From positions 1 to 38,104 of the forward strand of contig DYGU01000003.1 of assembly GCA_020724525.1 (NCBI GenBank): a stretch of DNA of 38,104 nt. Reading direction: 5' to 3'. Below are positions 1 through 8,250 of the stretch, piece by piece. Position numbers and translations under genes: made by a program. The notes below the pieces were generated by a model. It made no database searches. It had not been told where the DNA came from and saw only the letters and a list, made by a program, of their open reading frames with translations. This DNA comes from Dehalococcoides mccartyi (GTDB taxonomy: Bacteria; Chloroflexota; Dehalococcoidia; GIF9; DYGU01). How positions within the stretch are numbered: the first letter of the stretch is position 1; each line of letters starts with the position of its first letter.

Positions 1-43
1 GCACCTCCTTTTTTCTTATTTTACAGGTGCACTGTGCGCTCAT
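1..43 (-). other. possible start of a gene leaving the left edge
   Basis: On the minus strand an ATG at 43 follows an AGGAG-type ribosome binding site (51-59) and stays open to the window edge, encoding 14 residues that begin MSAQCTC. A second near-perfect Shine-Dalgarno sequence (AAGGAGGTGC) lies at 10-1, so the next real gene may start just outside the window and this short frame may be a leader or chance. The product cannot be identified. Confidence 0.2.
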
Positions 44-80
44 TTAATTCTCCTCTCCTTTAGAGAGTGTTTATTTTGTC

Positions 81-123
81 ACCCTCACCTACCTCTCCCT
101 TGAAGGGAGAGGTAGGTGAGGGT
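81..123. repeat. perfect 20-bp inverted repeat, intergenic
   Basis: Two 20-base arms (81-100 and 104-123) are perfect reverse complements around a 3-base loop, starting ACCCTCACC and ending GGTGAGGGT. The hairpin lies downstream of recG and could also act as a transcription stop, but there is no clear T tract. A related, less perfect copy lies at 25258-25304, so this is probably a dispersed palindromic repeat rather than a gene-specific terminator. Confidence 0.75.
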
Positions 124-188
124 TTCTTCGCTTTGTTCAGTATGGTGGATAAGCATTGGTAATCAACCTCCTCCACAAGTTTTCTATA

Positions 189-2642
189 TTAGCTCCATTC
201 CCCACCAGTTCTCCATACCCGAGCTAATTGCCGAACTAAAGGACGATGCTCAGATAGCCTGAGACCAGGGTCTTTTTGAAAAAGATAATAAGCTTCCCTG
301 CGCGCTAACTCTAACAGATTTAAATCAGAAAGTCTCGCCAGACGAAGGTCGGGTAGACCACTCTGTCTCGTGCCAAAGAACTCACCGGGACCACGCATTC
401 TTAGATCTTCGTCGGCTAAAGTAAAACCATCATAAATTCTCTCAATCAGTTTCAAACGTTCTCTCCCTTCCGGGGAAGGATTTTCAGCCACAAGCAAGCA
501 ATAACTCGGTTGTGCTCCTCGTCCAACTCGCCCCCGGAACTGATGTAACTGGGAAAGTCCAAAACGGTCAGCCCCCTCCACCAGCATCACTGTAGCATTA
601 GCGACATCAATACCCACTTCCACTACGGGTGTCGATACTAAAATATCCAGGAAGCCATCCCGAAAGAGACGCATTGTCTTTTCTTTGTCATCAGCCGCCA
701 TTCGTCCGTGAAGTAATCCTAACCTGAATTCGGGGAACACTTCCTTAGATAACCTCTCATATTCGGCTACTGCTGCTTTAGCCTCTATACTTTCCGACTC
801 CTCAATAAGAGGGCAAATAATAAATGCCTGACGTCCGCTATTGATTTCCCGCCTCAGAAAAGCATAAGCCTTTTCCCTCTGCTCCGGCTCGAGCCATCTT
901 GTCTTGACAGTCTGTCTTCCTGGAGGCAGCTCATCAATAACTGAAATGTCCAAATCTCCGTAAATGGTTAGGGCTAAGGTCCTTGGAATAGGCGTAGCTG
1001 TCATGACCAATATATGGGGGTTAAACCCCTTTTGCCGTAAGGCTGACCTTTGTAAAACGCCGAAACGATGCTGCTCGTCAATCACCGCCAATACCAGGTG
1101 AGGAAATTTTACTCCTTCCTGAATAAGCGCGTGAGTTCCGATAACTATGTCTACTTCGCCCTTTGCGGTTTGATATCTAAGTTCCTCCTTCTCCTTCTCA
1201 GAAAGACTACCAATGAGCAGGGCAACAGTAACTGGTCGGGATAAAAGGCCGTAGAAACGACAAAAGTTCTTTGTTTCCTGACTTTGTTTACTTGCCCGAC
1301 TTAAAAGCTGACAAATACTATTAAAGTGTTGCTCAGCCAGAATCTCCGTGGGTGCCATAAGGGCTGCCTGATAGGCGTTAACAAACGCAACTAACAGTGC
1401 CGTAACCGCTACTACTGTCTTTCCACTACCTACCTCCCCCTGGAGTAATCGCGACATTGGTTTTGATTGCTCAAGGTCTTTTAGAATCTCTTGAAGTACC
1501 CGGTCTTGAGCTGAAGTTAGAATAAAAGGCAAACTCCTAAGAAAGGTATTGACTAATTCCCAATCTATGACTAAAGCTTTACCCGGTTGGCTTTCTTCCC
1601 AACTATGTTTCCTTGATAATACACCCAACTGAAGCAGAAAAAGCTCATCAAAAACTAAACGCTCTCGAGCTTTGTCTTTCTCTGCCTGGGTCTCAGGATA
1701 ATGGGCTTGCGTAATTGCTTCATGGAGGTCCAAAAGTTGGCACCGCTCCTTAATATCTTCAGGTAAGAAATCAGCTACTTCCCAGAGCCGGTCATCAATA
1801 ACTCTTTTTACTAACGTCCTTATTTGTCGATGGTATAAGCCCTGGGTTAAAGGATAAACAGGAACAAGTCGCCCAGTATGGATTAGTTCCTCACTCTTGA
1901 CCAATTCCCACTCAGGGGATTCAAAAACCCGCTGCCCCTTGAAGACGCTTACCTTGCCGCTGAGCATTAGCCGGGCGTTGGTAGGCAAACTCTTAGCCAG
2001 ATAAGGTTGATTGAACCACACTGCCCGGATATTCCCGGTCTCATCACCAATGATAGCTTCTGTACCCTGTCGATTGCCAAAAGTAGCTACTCGGGCTTGC
2101 CACACTATACCCAAAACGGTCTGCTCCTCACCTTCCCTAAGCTCAGCAATAGATTTTCTCTGACTGTAATCCAGGTGACGCCTGGGGAAAAAATAAAGTA
2201 AATCTCGAACCGTCTTTATACCAAGCTTAGCCAGTCTGGTAGCCAGACCTTGAGATATGCCTTTAATAGTAGTTACTGACAAATCCAATCCCCGGTCCTT
2301 GCCAGATAACGGTCGACGAGAGGCTATTGATGACTTAGCAACGGGTAAAGAAGAAAGATGGTTCGGTGATTCTTTTTCCATCTTCGACTTATCAACTTTC
2401 GTTAGCCAATCAAGGACCTGGTTGACCCATTCCCGTCGCTGTTCCTGATTCCAATGCTTATAATCTGAATTGGTGAGTTGGAGTTTATTAAAATGAAAAA
2501 GCAAAGTCCGATCATTCACTTGCTCCCTTATCTGCTGCGACCACTTCCGGAGATACTTGTCTAACCCGCCAATTACAGCCCGGTCAGAGTAGTTTTTCTT
2601 CTGTTCCAGCTCGAGGATAGCCCGTAAAGATTCAATACCCAT
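189..2642 (-). CDS. recG: ATP-dependent DNA helicase RecG
   Basis: Superfamily 2 helicase that rewinds and branch-migrates stalled replication forks and recombination intermediates. The 817-residue protein shows an N-terminal helical extension of about 110 residues (as in many non-proteobacterial RecG), then the wedge/OB region (about 120-250). The helicase core follows: Walker A GEVGSGKT at 402-409, DEQH box at 522-525, TAT at 548-550, and QFRGRVGRG (motif VI) at 701-709. The C-terminal RecG region is complete. The length is slightly above the usual 680-780 because of the extension. ATG start at 2642. It follows the fakA-like gene on the same strand with two degV relics between. Function is firm by family. 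Confidence 0.97.
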   Translation of the reverse strand: MGIESLRAILELEQKKNYSDRAVIGGLDKYLRKWSQQIREQVNDRTLLFHFNKLQLTNSDYKHWNQEQRREWVNQVLDWLTKVDKSKMEKESPNHLSSLPVAKSSIASRRPLSGKDRGLDLSVTTIKGISQGLATRLAKLGIKTVRDLLYFFPRRHLDYSQRKSIAELREGEEQTVLGIVWQARVATFGNRQGTEAIIGDETGNIRAVWFNQPYLAKSLPTNARLMLSGKVSVFKGQRVFESPEWELVKSEELIHTGRLVPVYPLTQGLYHRQIRTLVKRVIDDRLWEVADFLPEDIKERCQLLDLHEAITQAHYPETQAEKDKARERLVFDELFLLQLGVLSRKHSWEESQPGKALVIDWELVNTFLRSLPFILTSAQDRVLQEILKDLEQSKPMSRLLQGEVGSGKTVVAVTALLVAFVNAYQAALMAPTEILAEQHFNSICQLLSRASKQSQETKNFCRFYGLLSRPVTVALLIGSLSEKEKEELRYQTAKGEVDIVIGTHALIQEGVKFPHLVLAVIDEQHRFGVLQRSALRQKGFNPHILVMTATPIPRTLALTIYGDLDISVIDELPPGRQTVKTRWLEPEQREKAYAFLRREINSGRQAFIICPLIEESESIEAKAAVAEYERLSKEVFPEFRLGLLHGRMAADDKEKTMRLFRDGFLDILVSTPVVEVGIDVANATVMLVEGADRFGLSQLHQFRGRVGRGAQPSYCLLVAENPSPEGRERLKLIERIYDGFTLADEDLRMRGPGEFFGTRQSGLPDLRLARLSDLNLLELARREAYYLFQKDPGLRLSEHRPLVRQLARVWRTGGEWS

Positions 2643-2665
2643 ATGTGAAAAATACCTGTTTTACC

Positions 2666-2764
2666 TTAATCTGATTCAATTTTAGGAGCGACAGTAATAC
2701 CAAGTTCTCTGGCTACTGTTGGTGGTATATCCGAGGCACTGTCGGTAACGATTTTAACTTTCAT
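2666..2764 (-). pseudogene. DegV N-terminal relic A (32 codons)
   Basis: The minus-strand frame begins MKVKIVTDSASDIPPTVARE and stops at 2666 after 32 codons. This matches the first beta-alpha unit of DegV/FakB fatty-acid-binding proteins, including the TDS lipid-head-group motif, but the remaining roughly 250 residues are absent. It lies between recG and a second similar relic, just downstream of a FakA-type kinase, the natural partner of DegV proteins. A weak GGCGGG precedes the ATG. It is most likely a decayed gene, although a retained micropeptide cannot be excluded. Too short for standard ORF callers. Confidence 0.7.
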
Positions 2765-2789
2765 TAATAATCCCGCCTCTGAAATTTAC

Positions 2790-2918
2790 TCAAGTGCAAG
2801 GTAGACCAAGACCCCACTGTTCCGCTTCAAGGACAGACACGGCTACCACAGTAACCTTCAGTTCCTCAGCTAAACTTGCTGGTAAATCGGAAACACTATC
2901 TGTAACAATCCTCGCCAT
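2790..2918 (-). pseudogene. DegV N-terminal relic B (42 codons)
   Basis: The frame begins MARIVTDSVSDLPASLAEEL and ends after 42 codons. It is a second DegV/FakB N-terminus with the TDS motif, clearly similar to relic A. Homology fades after about residue 30 and the tail (ending GLPCT) is not DegV-like. It starts 22 bp after the stop of the FakA-type kinase gene. Two tandem degV copies truncated at nearly the same point suggest an ancestral fakA-degV-degV-recG cluster that lost the DegV bodies. No good ribosome binding site is visible. Confidence 0.7.
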
Positions 2919-2939
2919 AGTAAAGTCCAGTTTAAGGTC

Positions 2940-4577
2940 TTATTCTAATGAAATTATGTAATTATAATTGGGTTGACCACCATAGACCAATTCAACCTGC
3001 TTCCCCGGGTATTCAGTCATAATTGCCTGAGTCATCTTCTCAGCTTCAGCGACTTTAGTATCAGCTCCGTAATAAATAGTCACCACCTCAGCTTTACCAA
3101 TCCCGGCCTTGTCAATAGCTTCAAAAATAACTTTACCCATATCCTCCCCAGCAGCTACCAGTTCTTCATCATCGACAATAGCAATAATTTGCCCTTTCTT
3201 TATCGGCAATCCTTTTATCTGAGCGGTTCGAATGGCACGTGTAATTTCTATAGTTTTTATCCCTCTTGTAGCTTCCTCCATAGCTCGGGCATTTTCTTCC
3301 AAGTCTTCAGCATATGAGAAGGCAAGAATAGCAGCCACGCCTTGGGCAATGGTCTTAGTCGGCACTACCATTACTTTTTTAGAGGTCAAGGGCTGGACTT
3401 GAGAGGCAGTAAGAATGATATTCTTGTTATTAGGTAGCAGAATGACCTTGTCCGAGCGCACCATCTCTACAGCCGCCAGTAGCTCACGGACACTTGGATT
3501 CATAGTTTGACCGCCAGGAATTATAGCGGCAGCCCCCAGGCTCCGGAAAACCTCCTTTATCCCCTCTCCAGAAGCTACAGCGACTACAGCTATATCCAAA
3601 GTTGGAAATCTCTGTTTCTGGAGTTCAATAAACCGACGGTGCTGGTCATCCATATTCTGGACTTTAACCTGATGCAGAACACCCAAAGAGGTAGCGTAGT
3701 GAAGTACGCCCCCAGGGTCCAGCGTATGGATATGCACTCTGACATTTGCCTCATCACCAACTACCATGAGGGATTGCCCTTTTCTTTCCAGACGTCTTCT
3801 AATCCTATCCAAGTTAAGGCTCTTTCCTTCAAGCACAAACTCAGTACAATATCCAAAAATTACTTCCTCTTTTGGGGAAACCACCACAATTTTAGGAGTT
3901 GACGGCAAGGCAGGAGCTATTATTTGAGGCTTACGGAAAGGTGCCTCTTCTATTTCTCCTTTAAGGTAGCGGAGAGCCCCCTCCAGAATGACATATAAAC
4001 CCTGTCCTCCAGCATCCACCACCCCTGCCTCCCGTAATACCTGCAATAGCAAGGGTGTCCGGGCTACTGATACTTTAGCCGCGTTGACAGAAGCTTCCAA
4101 GACTCCTATCACGCCTCGAGAGTTCCCTTTAGCTACTATTTCAGCAGCTTTAGCCACATCCTGTATTACAGTAAGTATAGTCCCCTCAACAGGACGAGAT
4201 AATCCCTGGTAAGCAGCGCTGGCTGCCTCCGTCAGGGCTTTCGCCAGCTCCTCACCATTGAAAGAATCCTCGCCTTCAAGCCCTCGGGCTAAGCCTCTAA
4301 AAATCTGGGACAGGATGACCCCTGAATTCCCCCGAGCCCCCATTAAAGCCCCATAAGCCATGGCTTTAAATACAGAAGAGGCACTCAAGTCACGAGCCCG
4401 ATAGGCTTCTTCCATAGTTGAGCGCATGGTCAGAAGCATATTAGTGCCGCAATCACCGTCGGGCACCGGGAAAACATTTATAGCATCTATATCAGCGGCA
4501 CTTTTCTCCAGCCAGGCTGTGCCAGCAGCAAACATATCTGTTACATCTTGTCCGGCAGCTAAAGTAAGTTGCTTCAT
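2940..4577 (-). CDS. DhaL/DAK-domain kinase, FakA/YloV-like
   Basis: A 545-residue protein of the FakA (YloV) family. In Firmicutes FakA phosphorylates fatty acids carried by DegV/FakB partners, feeding phospholipid synthesis. The N-terminal DhaL nucleotide-binding domain shows NVFPVPDGDCGTN at 34-46 (Cys where most members have Thr) and GARGNSGVILSQ near residue 100. A middle domain and a C-terminal DegV-like/FakA C domain follow, ending with QPNYNYIISLE, so the length is typical. ATG start at 4577, divergent from rpmB. Both degV genes directly downstream are decayed, so its lipid-carrier partner must be elsewhere or the role has changed. The substrate is inferred from the family only. Confidence 0.88.
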   Translation of the reverse strand: MKQLTLAAGQDVTDMFAAGTAWLEKSAADIDAINVFPVPDGDCGTNMLLTMRSTMEEAYRARDLSASSVFKAMAYGALMGARGNSGVILSQIFRGLARGLEGEDSFNGEELAKALTEAASAAYQGLSRPVEGTILTVIQDVAKAAEIVAKGNSRGVIGVLEASVNAAKVSVARTPLLLQVLREAGVVDAGGQGLYVILEGALRYLKGEIEEAPFRKPQIIAPALPSTPKIVVVSPKEEVIFGYCTEFVLEGKSLNLDRIRRRLERKGQSLMVVGDEANVRVHIHTLDPGGVLHYATSLGVLHQVKVQNMDDQHRRFIELQKQRFPTLDIAVVAVASGEGIKEVFRSLGAAAIIPGGQTMNPSVRELLAAVEMVRSDKVILLPNNKNIILTASQVQPLTSKKVMVVPTKTIAQGVAAILAFSYAEDLEENARAMEEATRGIKTIEITRAIRTAQIKGLPIKKGQIIAIVDDEELVAAGEDMGKVIFEAIDKAGIGKAEVVTIYYGADTKVAEAEKMTQAIMTEYPGKQVELVYGGQPNYNYIISLE

Positions 4578-4581
4578 CCCT

Positions 4582-4609
4582 TTGCCTAATCACCTGATTG
4601 TGGTATCAT
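4582..4609 (+). promoter_or_regulatory. candidate sigma70-type promoter of rpmB
   Basis: TTGCCT (4582-4587) and TATCAT (4604-4609) are separated by 16 bp and point toward rpmB, with a start point expected near 4616. This is a consensus match by eye only. It overlaps the leader of the divergent kinase gene. Confidence 0.35.
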
Positions 4610-4616
4610 CTACGCA

Positions 4617-4644
4617 TATTATCGTAAAATCTTATTATCGTAAA
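4617..4644. repeat. 12-bp direct repeat in divergent promoter region
   Basis: TATTATCGTAAA occurs twice, at 4617-4628 and 4633-4644, with start-to-start spacing of 16 bp, between the divergent kinase and rpmB genes. It could be a regulator site or a chance AT-rich duplication. No regulator is identifiable. Confidence 0.4.
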
Positions 4645-4655
4645 GAGGATTAGAT

Positions 4656-4835
4656 TTGTCACGAAAATGTGACCTTTGTGGAAAGACCATTCAATACGGT
4701 CATAATGTAAGTCACTCCAAACGACATACTAAACGGCGCTGGCTGGCTAATATCCACCCGGCGACAATTATTGTGGATGGTAAACCCAAGAAGGTTAACC
4801 TGTGCACCCGATGTTTGCGGACACAACATAAGTAA
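4656..4835 (+). CDS. rpmB: 50S ribosomal protein L28
   Basis: A 59-residue L28 of the large ribosomal subunit, too short for the usual ORF cutoffs. It starts at TTG 4656 (MSRKCDLCGK) with a GAGGA ribosome binding site about 7 bases upstream. It contains the family pattern HNVSHSKRHTKRRW and ends TRCLRTQHK. CDLC (residues 5-8) and CTRC (50-53) form a zinc-ribbon pair, so this is the zinc-binding C+ form. It is a single gene divergent from the kinase gene, followed by a hairpin shared with the convergent rpe end. Confidence 0.93.
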   Translation: MSRKCDLCGKTIQYGHNVSHSKRHTKRRWLANIHPATIIVDGKPKKVNLCTRCLRTQHK

Positions 4836-4837
4836 TG

Positions 4838-4864
4838 CCCAGCGAAATCTTTGATTTCACTGGG
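4838..4864. terminator. hairpin between convergent rpmB and rpe
   Basis: CCCAGCGAAATC and GATTTCACTGGG pair around a TTT loop with one C:A mismatch, directly after the rpmB stop and before the rpe stop. There is no strong T tract on either side, so terminator activity is plausible but unproven. Confidence 0.5.
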
Positions 4865-4871
4865 TGGGAGG

Positions 4872-5549
4872 TCAGCAGTTTAAACCAAGTCCCAACTTAA
4901 TTTTTCGCAGTGCCTTAGCAATACTTTCCCTGGTATTAAATATAGCAGTCCCAGCTACCAGAACTCGAGCACCAGCCTCAACTATTTTAAGAGCATTCTC
5001 AGCAGTAATGCCTCCATCAACTTCTAATTCTACATCCAGCCCTTTCTGGTCAAGCATCTTCCGCAGACGGTTTATCTTGTCCAGCATCTGGGGGATAAAG
5101 GACTGCCCACCAAAACCGGGATTAACGGTCATGAGCAGTACTAAATTGACTGAGGTTAGGATTTCATCTATCAGATTTAAAGGAGTAGCTGGGTTAAGAG
5201 CTACTCCAGCTTTAATTCCTGAGTCCTTTATCTGCTGCACCGCCCGATGAAGATGGGGGCAGACCTCCTCATGAACAGTAATAATGTCAGCTCCAGCTTC
5301 GGCGAACTGATTAATATACTGCTCCGGATGCTCAATCATCAAGTGAACATCCAGGGGTAGACTGGTCAATGGTCTAAGAGCTGCCACTATAGGAGCACCT
5401 ACAGTAATGTTGGGCACAAAATGTCCATCCATTACATCAATATGAATATAATCAGCCCCGGCTTTGGTCACTTCAATCACTTGTTCACCAAGACGGCTAA
5501 AATCAGCAGAAAGAATTGACGGGGCTAATTTAATCTGACCGACCTTCAA
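4872..5549 (-). CDS. rpe: ribulose-phosphate 3-epimerase
   Basis: TIM-barrel epimerase interconverting ribulose 5-phosphate and xylulose 5-phosphate in the pentose phosphate pathway. It shows the N-terminal LAPSILSADF, the metal/catalytic strand HIDVMDGHFVPN, MTVNPGFGGQ and VDGGI near the C-terminus. An open frame extends up to 5675 but reads antisense-like sequence over argH. The likely start is TTG 5549, with GGAG about 7 bases upstream, giving 225 residues, the usual family size. It overlaps the argH stop by 20 bp, so it is probably translationally coupled to the arginine operon. The start is inferred; the enzyme identity is firm. Confidence 0.93.
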   Translation of the reverse strand: MKVGQIKLAPSILSADFSRLGEQVIEVTKAGADYIHIDVMDGHFVPNITVGAPIVAALRPLTSLPLDVHLMIEHPEQYINQFAEAGADIITVHEEVCPHLHRAVQQIKDSGIKAGVALNPATPLNLIDEILTSVNLVLLMTVNPGFGGQSFIPQMLDKINRLRKMLDQKGLDVELEVDGGITAENALKIVEAGARVLVAGTAIFNTRESIAKALRKIKLGLGLNC

Positions 5550-6930
5550 CTTCAGACTCCAACAGTCTTTTTGCCCGAGATAATGCTTCTGATACCTGCT
5601 CTGGTGCTGTCCCACCATAAACCTTACGAGCCACGACAGATGTCTCCACAGTGATACTATACACATCCTCGGCAAACGTAGGAGAAAAACGATAATATTC
5701 TTCCAAACTTAACTCGGAAAGACTCTTACCCTTACTGATGGCATATTTCACTATCTCACCAACAATATCATAAGCTTGGCGAAAGGAGACCCCCTTCTTA
5801 ACCAAATAGTCAGCTAGGTCAGTAGCTAATGTATGACCTGTCCCGGCAGCCTCATAAGTCCGCCCAGAATTAACTTTCAAAGTTCGCACCATCTCGGTAA
5901 ATACCTCAAGACTGGTGCCAAGAATATCCACTGTAGAGAAAAGTCCTGCCTTATCTTCTTGAAGGTCGCGATTATAGGTCAAGGGTAAAGCCTTCATTAC
6001 AGTCAAAATCGCCATCAAGTTGCCATAGACCCGCCCGGTTTTGCCTCGGACCAACTCAGCTAAATCAGGATTCTTCTTTTGAGGCATAATACTACTACCG
6101 GTGGTAAAAGCTTCATCAATCTCAATAAAGCCAAATTCTGCCGATGACCATAAGATTAATTCCTCCGCCAGCCGCGAGAGGTGCATCATGGCTATCGCTG
6201 CTGCTGCCTCGTACTCAATGACAAAATCCCGATCAGAAACGGCATCCATACTATTGGCACTCACTACGGCAAAGCCCAGTTCTCGGGCTAAAAAATCCCT
6301 GTCAACAGAATAAGGAACTCCAGCTAAAGCCCCACTGCCTAAAGGTAAAACATCAGTACGCTTTAAACAATCCCTGAACCGCTCTTTATCCCGCTGGAAC
6401 ATCTCAAAATAAGCCAGAATATGATGAGCTAACAGGACCGGTTGCGCCCGTTGCAAATGAGTATAGCCAGGTATAATCACCTTCTGGTTGGCTTCGGCAA
6501 AGGTAATTAGAATTTTCTGAAAATTTTTAAGCCGGTCAATAGTTTCCAGAATTGCTTCTTTAAGAAAAAGACGCAAGTCCAAAGCTACCTGGTCATTTCT
6601 GGAACGAGCCGTATGTAATTTCCCGGCAACATCACCTATCTTCTCGAATAAACGGGCTTCAACGTTCATATGAATATCCTCAAGCTCAGGCTTGGAATTA
6701 AATTTGCCGTGTTCAATTTCCTCACCGATAGAGATAAGACCGTTTACAATGAGATCGGCTTCTTCTTCACTAATTATCTTCTGTTTAGCCAGCATCTTAG
6801 CATGAGCAATACTTCCAGTGATATCATGCCGATATAGCCGAGAGTCAACAGGTATTGAAGCAACATACGCTTGTGCCAGAGGATGAAGTGGTTTGCCAAA
6901 AATACCCCGTAAAATTCCCTTATTCTTCAT
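5530..6930 (-). CDS. argH: argininosuccinate lyase
   Basis: Final enzyme of arginine synthesis, splitting argininosuccinate into arginine and fumarate. The 466-residue protein of the fumarase/aspartase superfamily carries the signature GSSIMPQKKNPD around residue 280, the N-terminal lyase motif with DIHMNVEARL, and HTARSRNDQV. ATG start at 6930 follows GGAAGGCAGGT. It is the last arg gene of the operon; about 100 bp separate it from argG. The 3-prime end overlaps rpe. Confidence 0.97.
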   Translation of the reverse strand: MKNKGILRGIFGKPLHPLAQAYVASIPVDSRLYRHDITGSIAHAKMLAKQKIISEEEADLIVNGLISIGEEIEHGKFNSKPELEDIHMNVEARLFEKIGDVAGKLHTARSRNDQVALDLRLFLKEAILETIDRLKNFQKILITFAEANQKVIIPGYTHLQRAQPVLLAHHILAYFEMFQRDKERFRDCLKRTDVLPLGSGALAGVPYSVDRDFLARELGFAVVSANSMDAVSDRDFVIEYEAAAAIAMMHLSRLAEELILWSSAEFGFIEIDEAFTTGSSIMPQKKNPDLAELVRGKTGRVYGNLMAILTVMKALPLTYNRDLQEDKAGLFSTVDILGTSLEVFTEMVRTLKVNSGRTYEAAGTGHTLATDLADYLVKKGVSFRQAYDIVGEIVKYAISKGKSLSELSLEEYYRFSPTFAEDVYSITVETSVVARKVYGGTAPEQVSEALSRAKRLLESEVEGRSD

Positions 6931-7034
6931 ACCTGCCTTCCATCAACTCACAGATGGTTTGATAAAGAGGGGAGGTCTCTGAAACAATGGCCTGGACCTT
7001 ACCTTACTCTTGATTTGTTTTAGCCTATCTCTAT

Positions 7035-8249
7035 TTACTCCTCTTTGGTTTTTTCCTTCTGAAGTTGCACTTGTGCCTGGAGCCTTACCGGTAGTCCCCA
7101 AATATGAATAAATCCCGGGGAGGCGCTCTGGTCAAAAATATCCCCCTTATCATAAGTAGCTAAACTATAGCTATAAAGAGACACAGGCGATTTCCGGCCA
7201 ACTACTAGGCAATTTCCTTTATGTAACTTCACTTTCACTGTGCCGCTGACGAATCTTTGGGAACTACTTACATAAGCAGCTATGTCATCTCGTAATGCCG
7301 AAAACCAGAGTCCGTTGTAAATGAGGTCGGCATACTCCGTAGCTACCTTCTCTTTAAAACGAAGCTGGGAACGAGATAAAGTCATTGCCTCAAGGGCTTG
7401 ATGAGCTTTCAACAGGACTGTAGCTGCTGGTGCCTCATAAACTTCCCTTGACTTTATCCCCACCAGCCTGTTTTCCAGATGGTCAATCCTGCCCACGCCA
7501 TATTCTCCAGCCAGTTGATTAAGTTGCTGGATAAGACTAACACCATCTAATTCCTTGCCATTCAGACTTACCGGAATTCCTGTGTCAAAACCAATCTCAA
7601 CATAACTTGGTTCATCAGGTGTTTCTCTAACCGGTTTCGTCCAGGTGAAGACCTCTTCCGGCGGTTCTATCCAGGGGTCTTCCAGCACCCCACACTCAAT
7701 ACTTCTTCCCCAGAGATTTTCATCAATAGAGTAGGGATTAGCCACCGTTATAGGCACTGGAATACCATGTTCTTGAGCATAAGTAATAGTCCCTTCTCTG
7801 GTCATACCCCACTCTCGTGCTGGAGCTAAGATTTTAAGTTCCGGAGCTAAAGCAGCTATGCTGACGTCAAAGCGAACCTGGTCATTGCCTTTACCGGTGC
7901 CACCATGGGCAATAGCATTAGCACCTTCTTTCTTAGCTACATCAACCAAAAGTTTAGCTATGAGGGGACGGGCTAAAGCTGTAGCTAAAGGGTATTGCCC
8001 TTCGTAAATAGCATTAGCTTGAAGAGCCGGAAAAATAAAGGAATTAACAAAAACCTCTTTAGCATCCACCGTTAGAGCATTTACTGCTCCAATCCCCAAA
8101 GCTTTCTCCCGAATGGCAGGGAGGTCACGAACACCACCGATATCAGCAGTAAGCGTGATAACCTGCATCCCATATCTCTCTATCAGCCACTTTATTGCCA
8201 CCGAAGTATCAAGACCACCGCTATAAGCTAAGACCACTTCATCTGCCAT
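7035..8249 (-). CDS. argG: argininosuccinate synthase
   Basis: ATP-dependent joining of citrulline and aspartate. The 404-residue protein has the N-terminal PP-loop AYSGGLDTSVAIKWL, the GGTGKGNDQVRF segment and EHGIPVP, all typical of ArgG. ATG start at 8249, one base from the argD stop, so the pair is tightly coupled. The C-terminus ends in a short charged tail (QKEKTKEE). About 100 bp to argH hold no complete gene. Confidence 0.97.
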   Translation of the reverse strand: MADEVVLAYSGGLDTSVAIKWLIERYGMQVITLTADIGGVRDLPAIREKALGIGAVNALTVDAKEVFVNSFIFPALQANAIYEGQYPLATALARPLIAKLLVDVAKKEGANAIAHGGTGKGNDQVRFDVSIAALAPELKILAPAREWGMTREGTITYAQEHGIPVPITVANPYSIDENLWGRSIECGVLEDPWIEPPEEVFTWTKPVRETPDEPSYVEIGFDTGIPVSLNGKELDGVSLIQQLNQLAGEYGVGRIDHLENRLVGIKSREVYEAPAATVLLKAHQALEAMTLSRSQLRFKEKVATEYADLIYNGLWFSALRDDIAAYVSSSQRFVSGTVKVKLHKGNCLVVGRKSPVSLYSYSLATYDKGDIFDQSASPGFIHIWGLPVRLQAQVQLQKEKTKEE

Positions 8250-8250
8250 C

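Noticed and set aside
5550-5675. The upstream extension of rpe to ATG 5675
   Set aside because: It overlaps the argH coding frame, adds about 42 residues not seen in the family, and the TTG at 5549 has a ribosome binding site.
6931-7034. A short frame (VQAIVSETSPLYQTICELME...) between argG and argH on minus
   Set aside because: It is about 27 codons with no start codon or ribosome binding site. It looks protein-like but I cannot assign it, and chance is possible.
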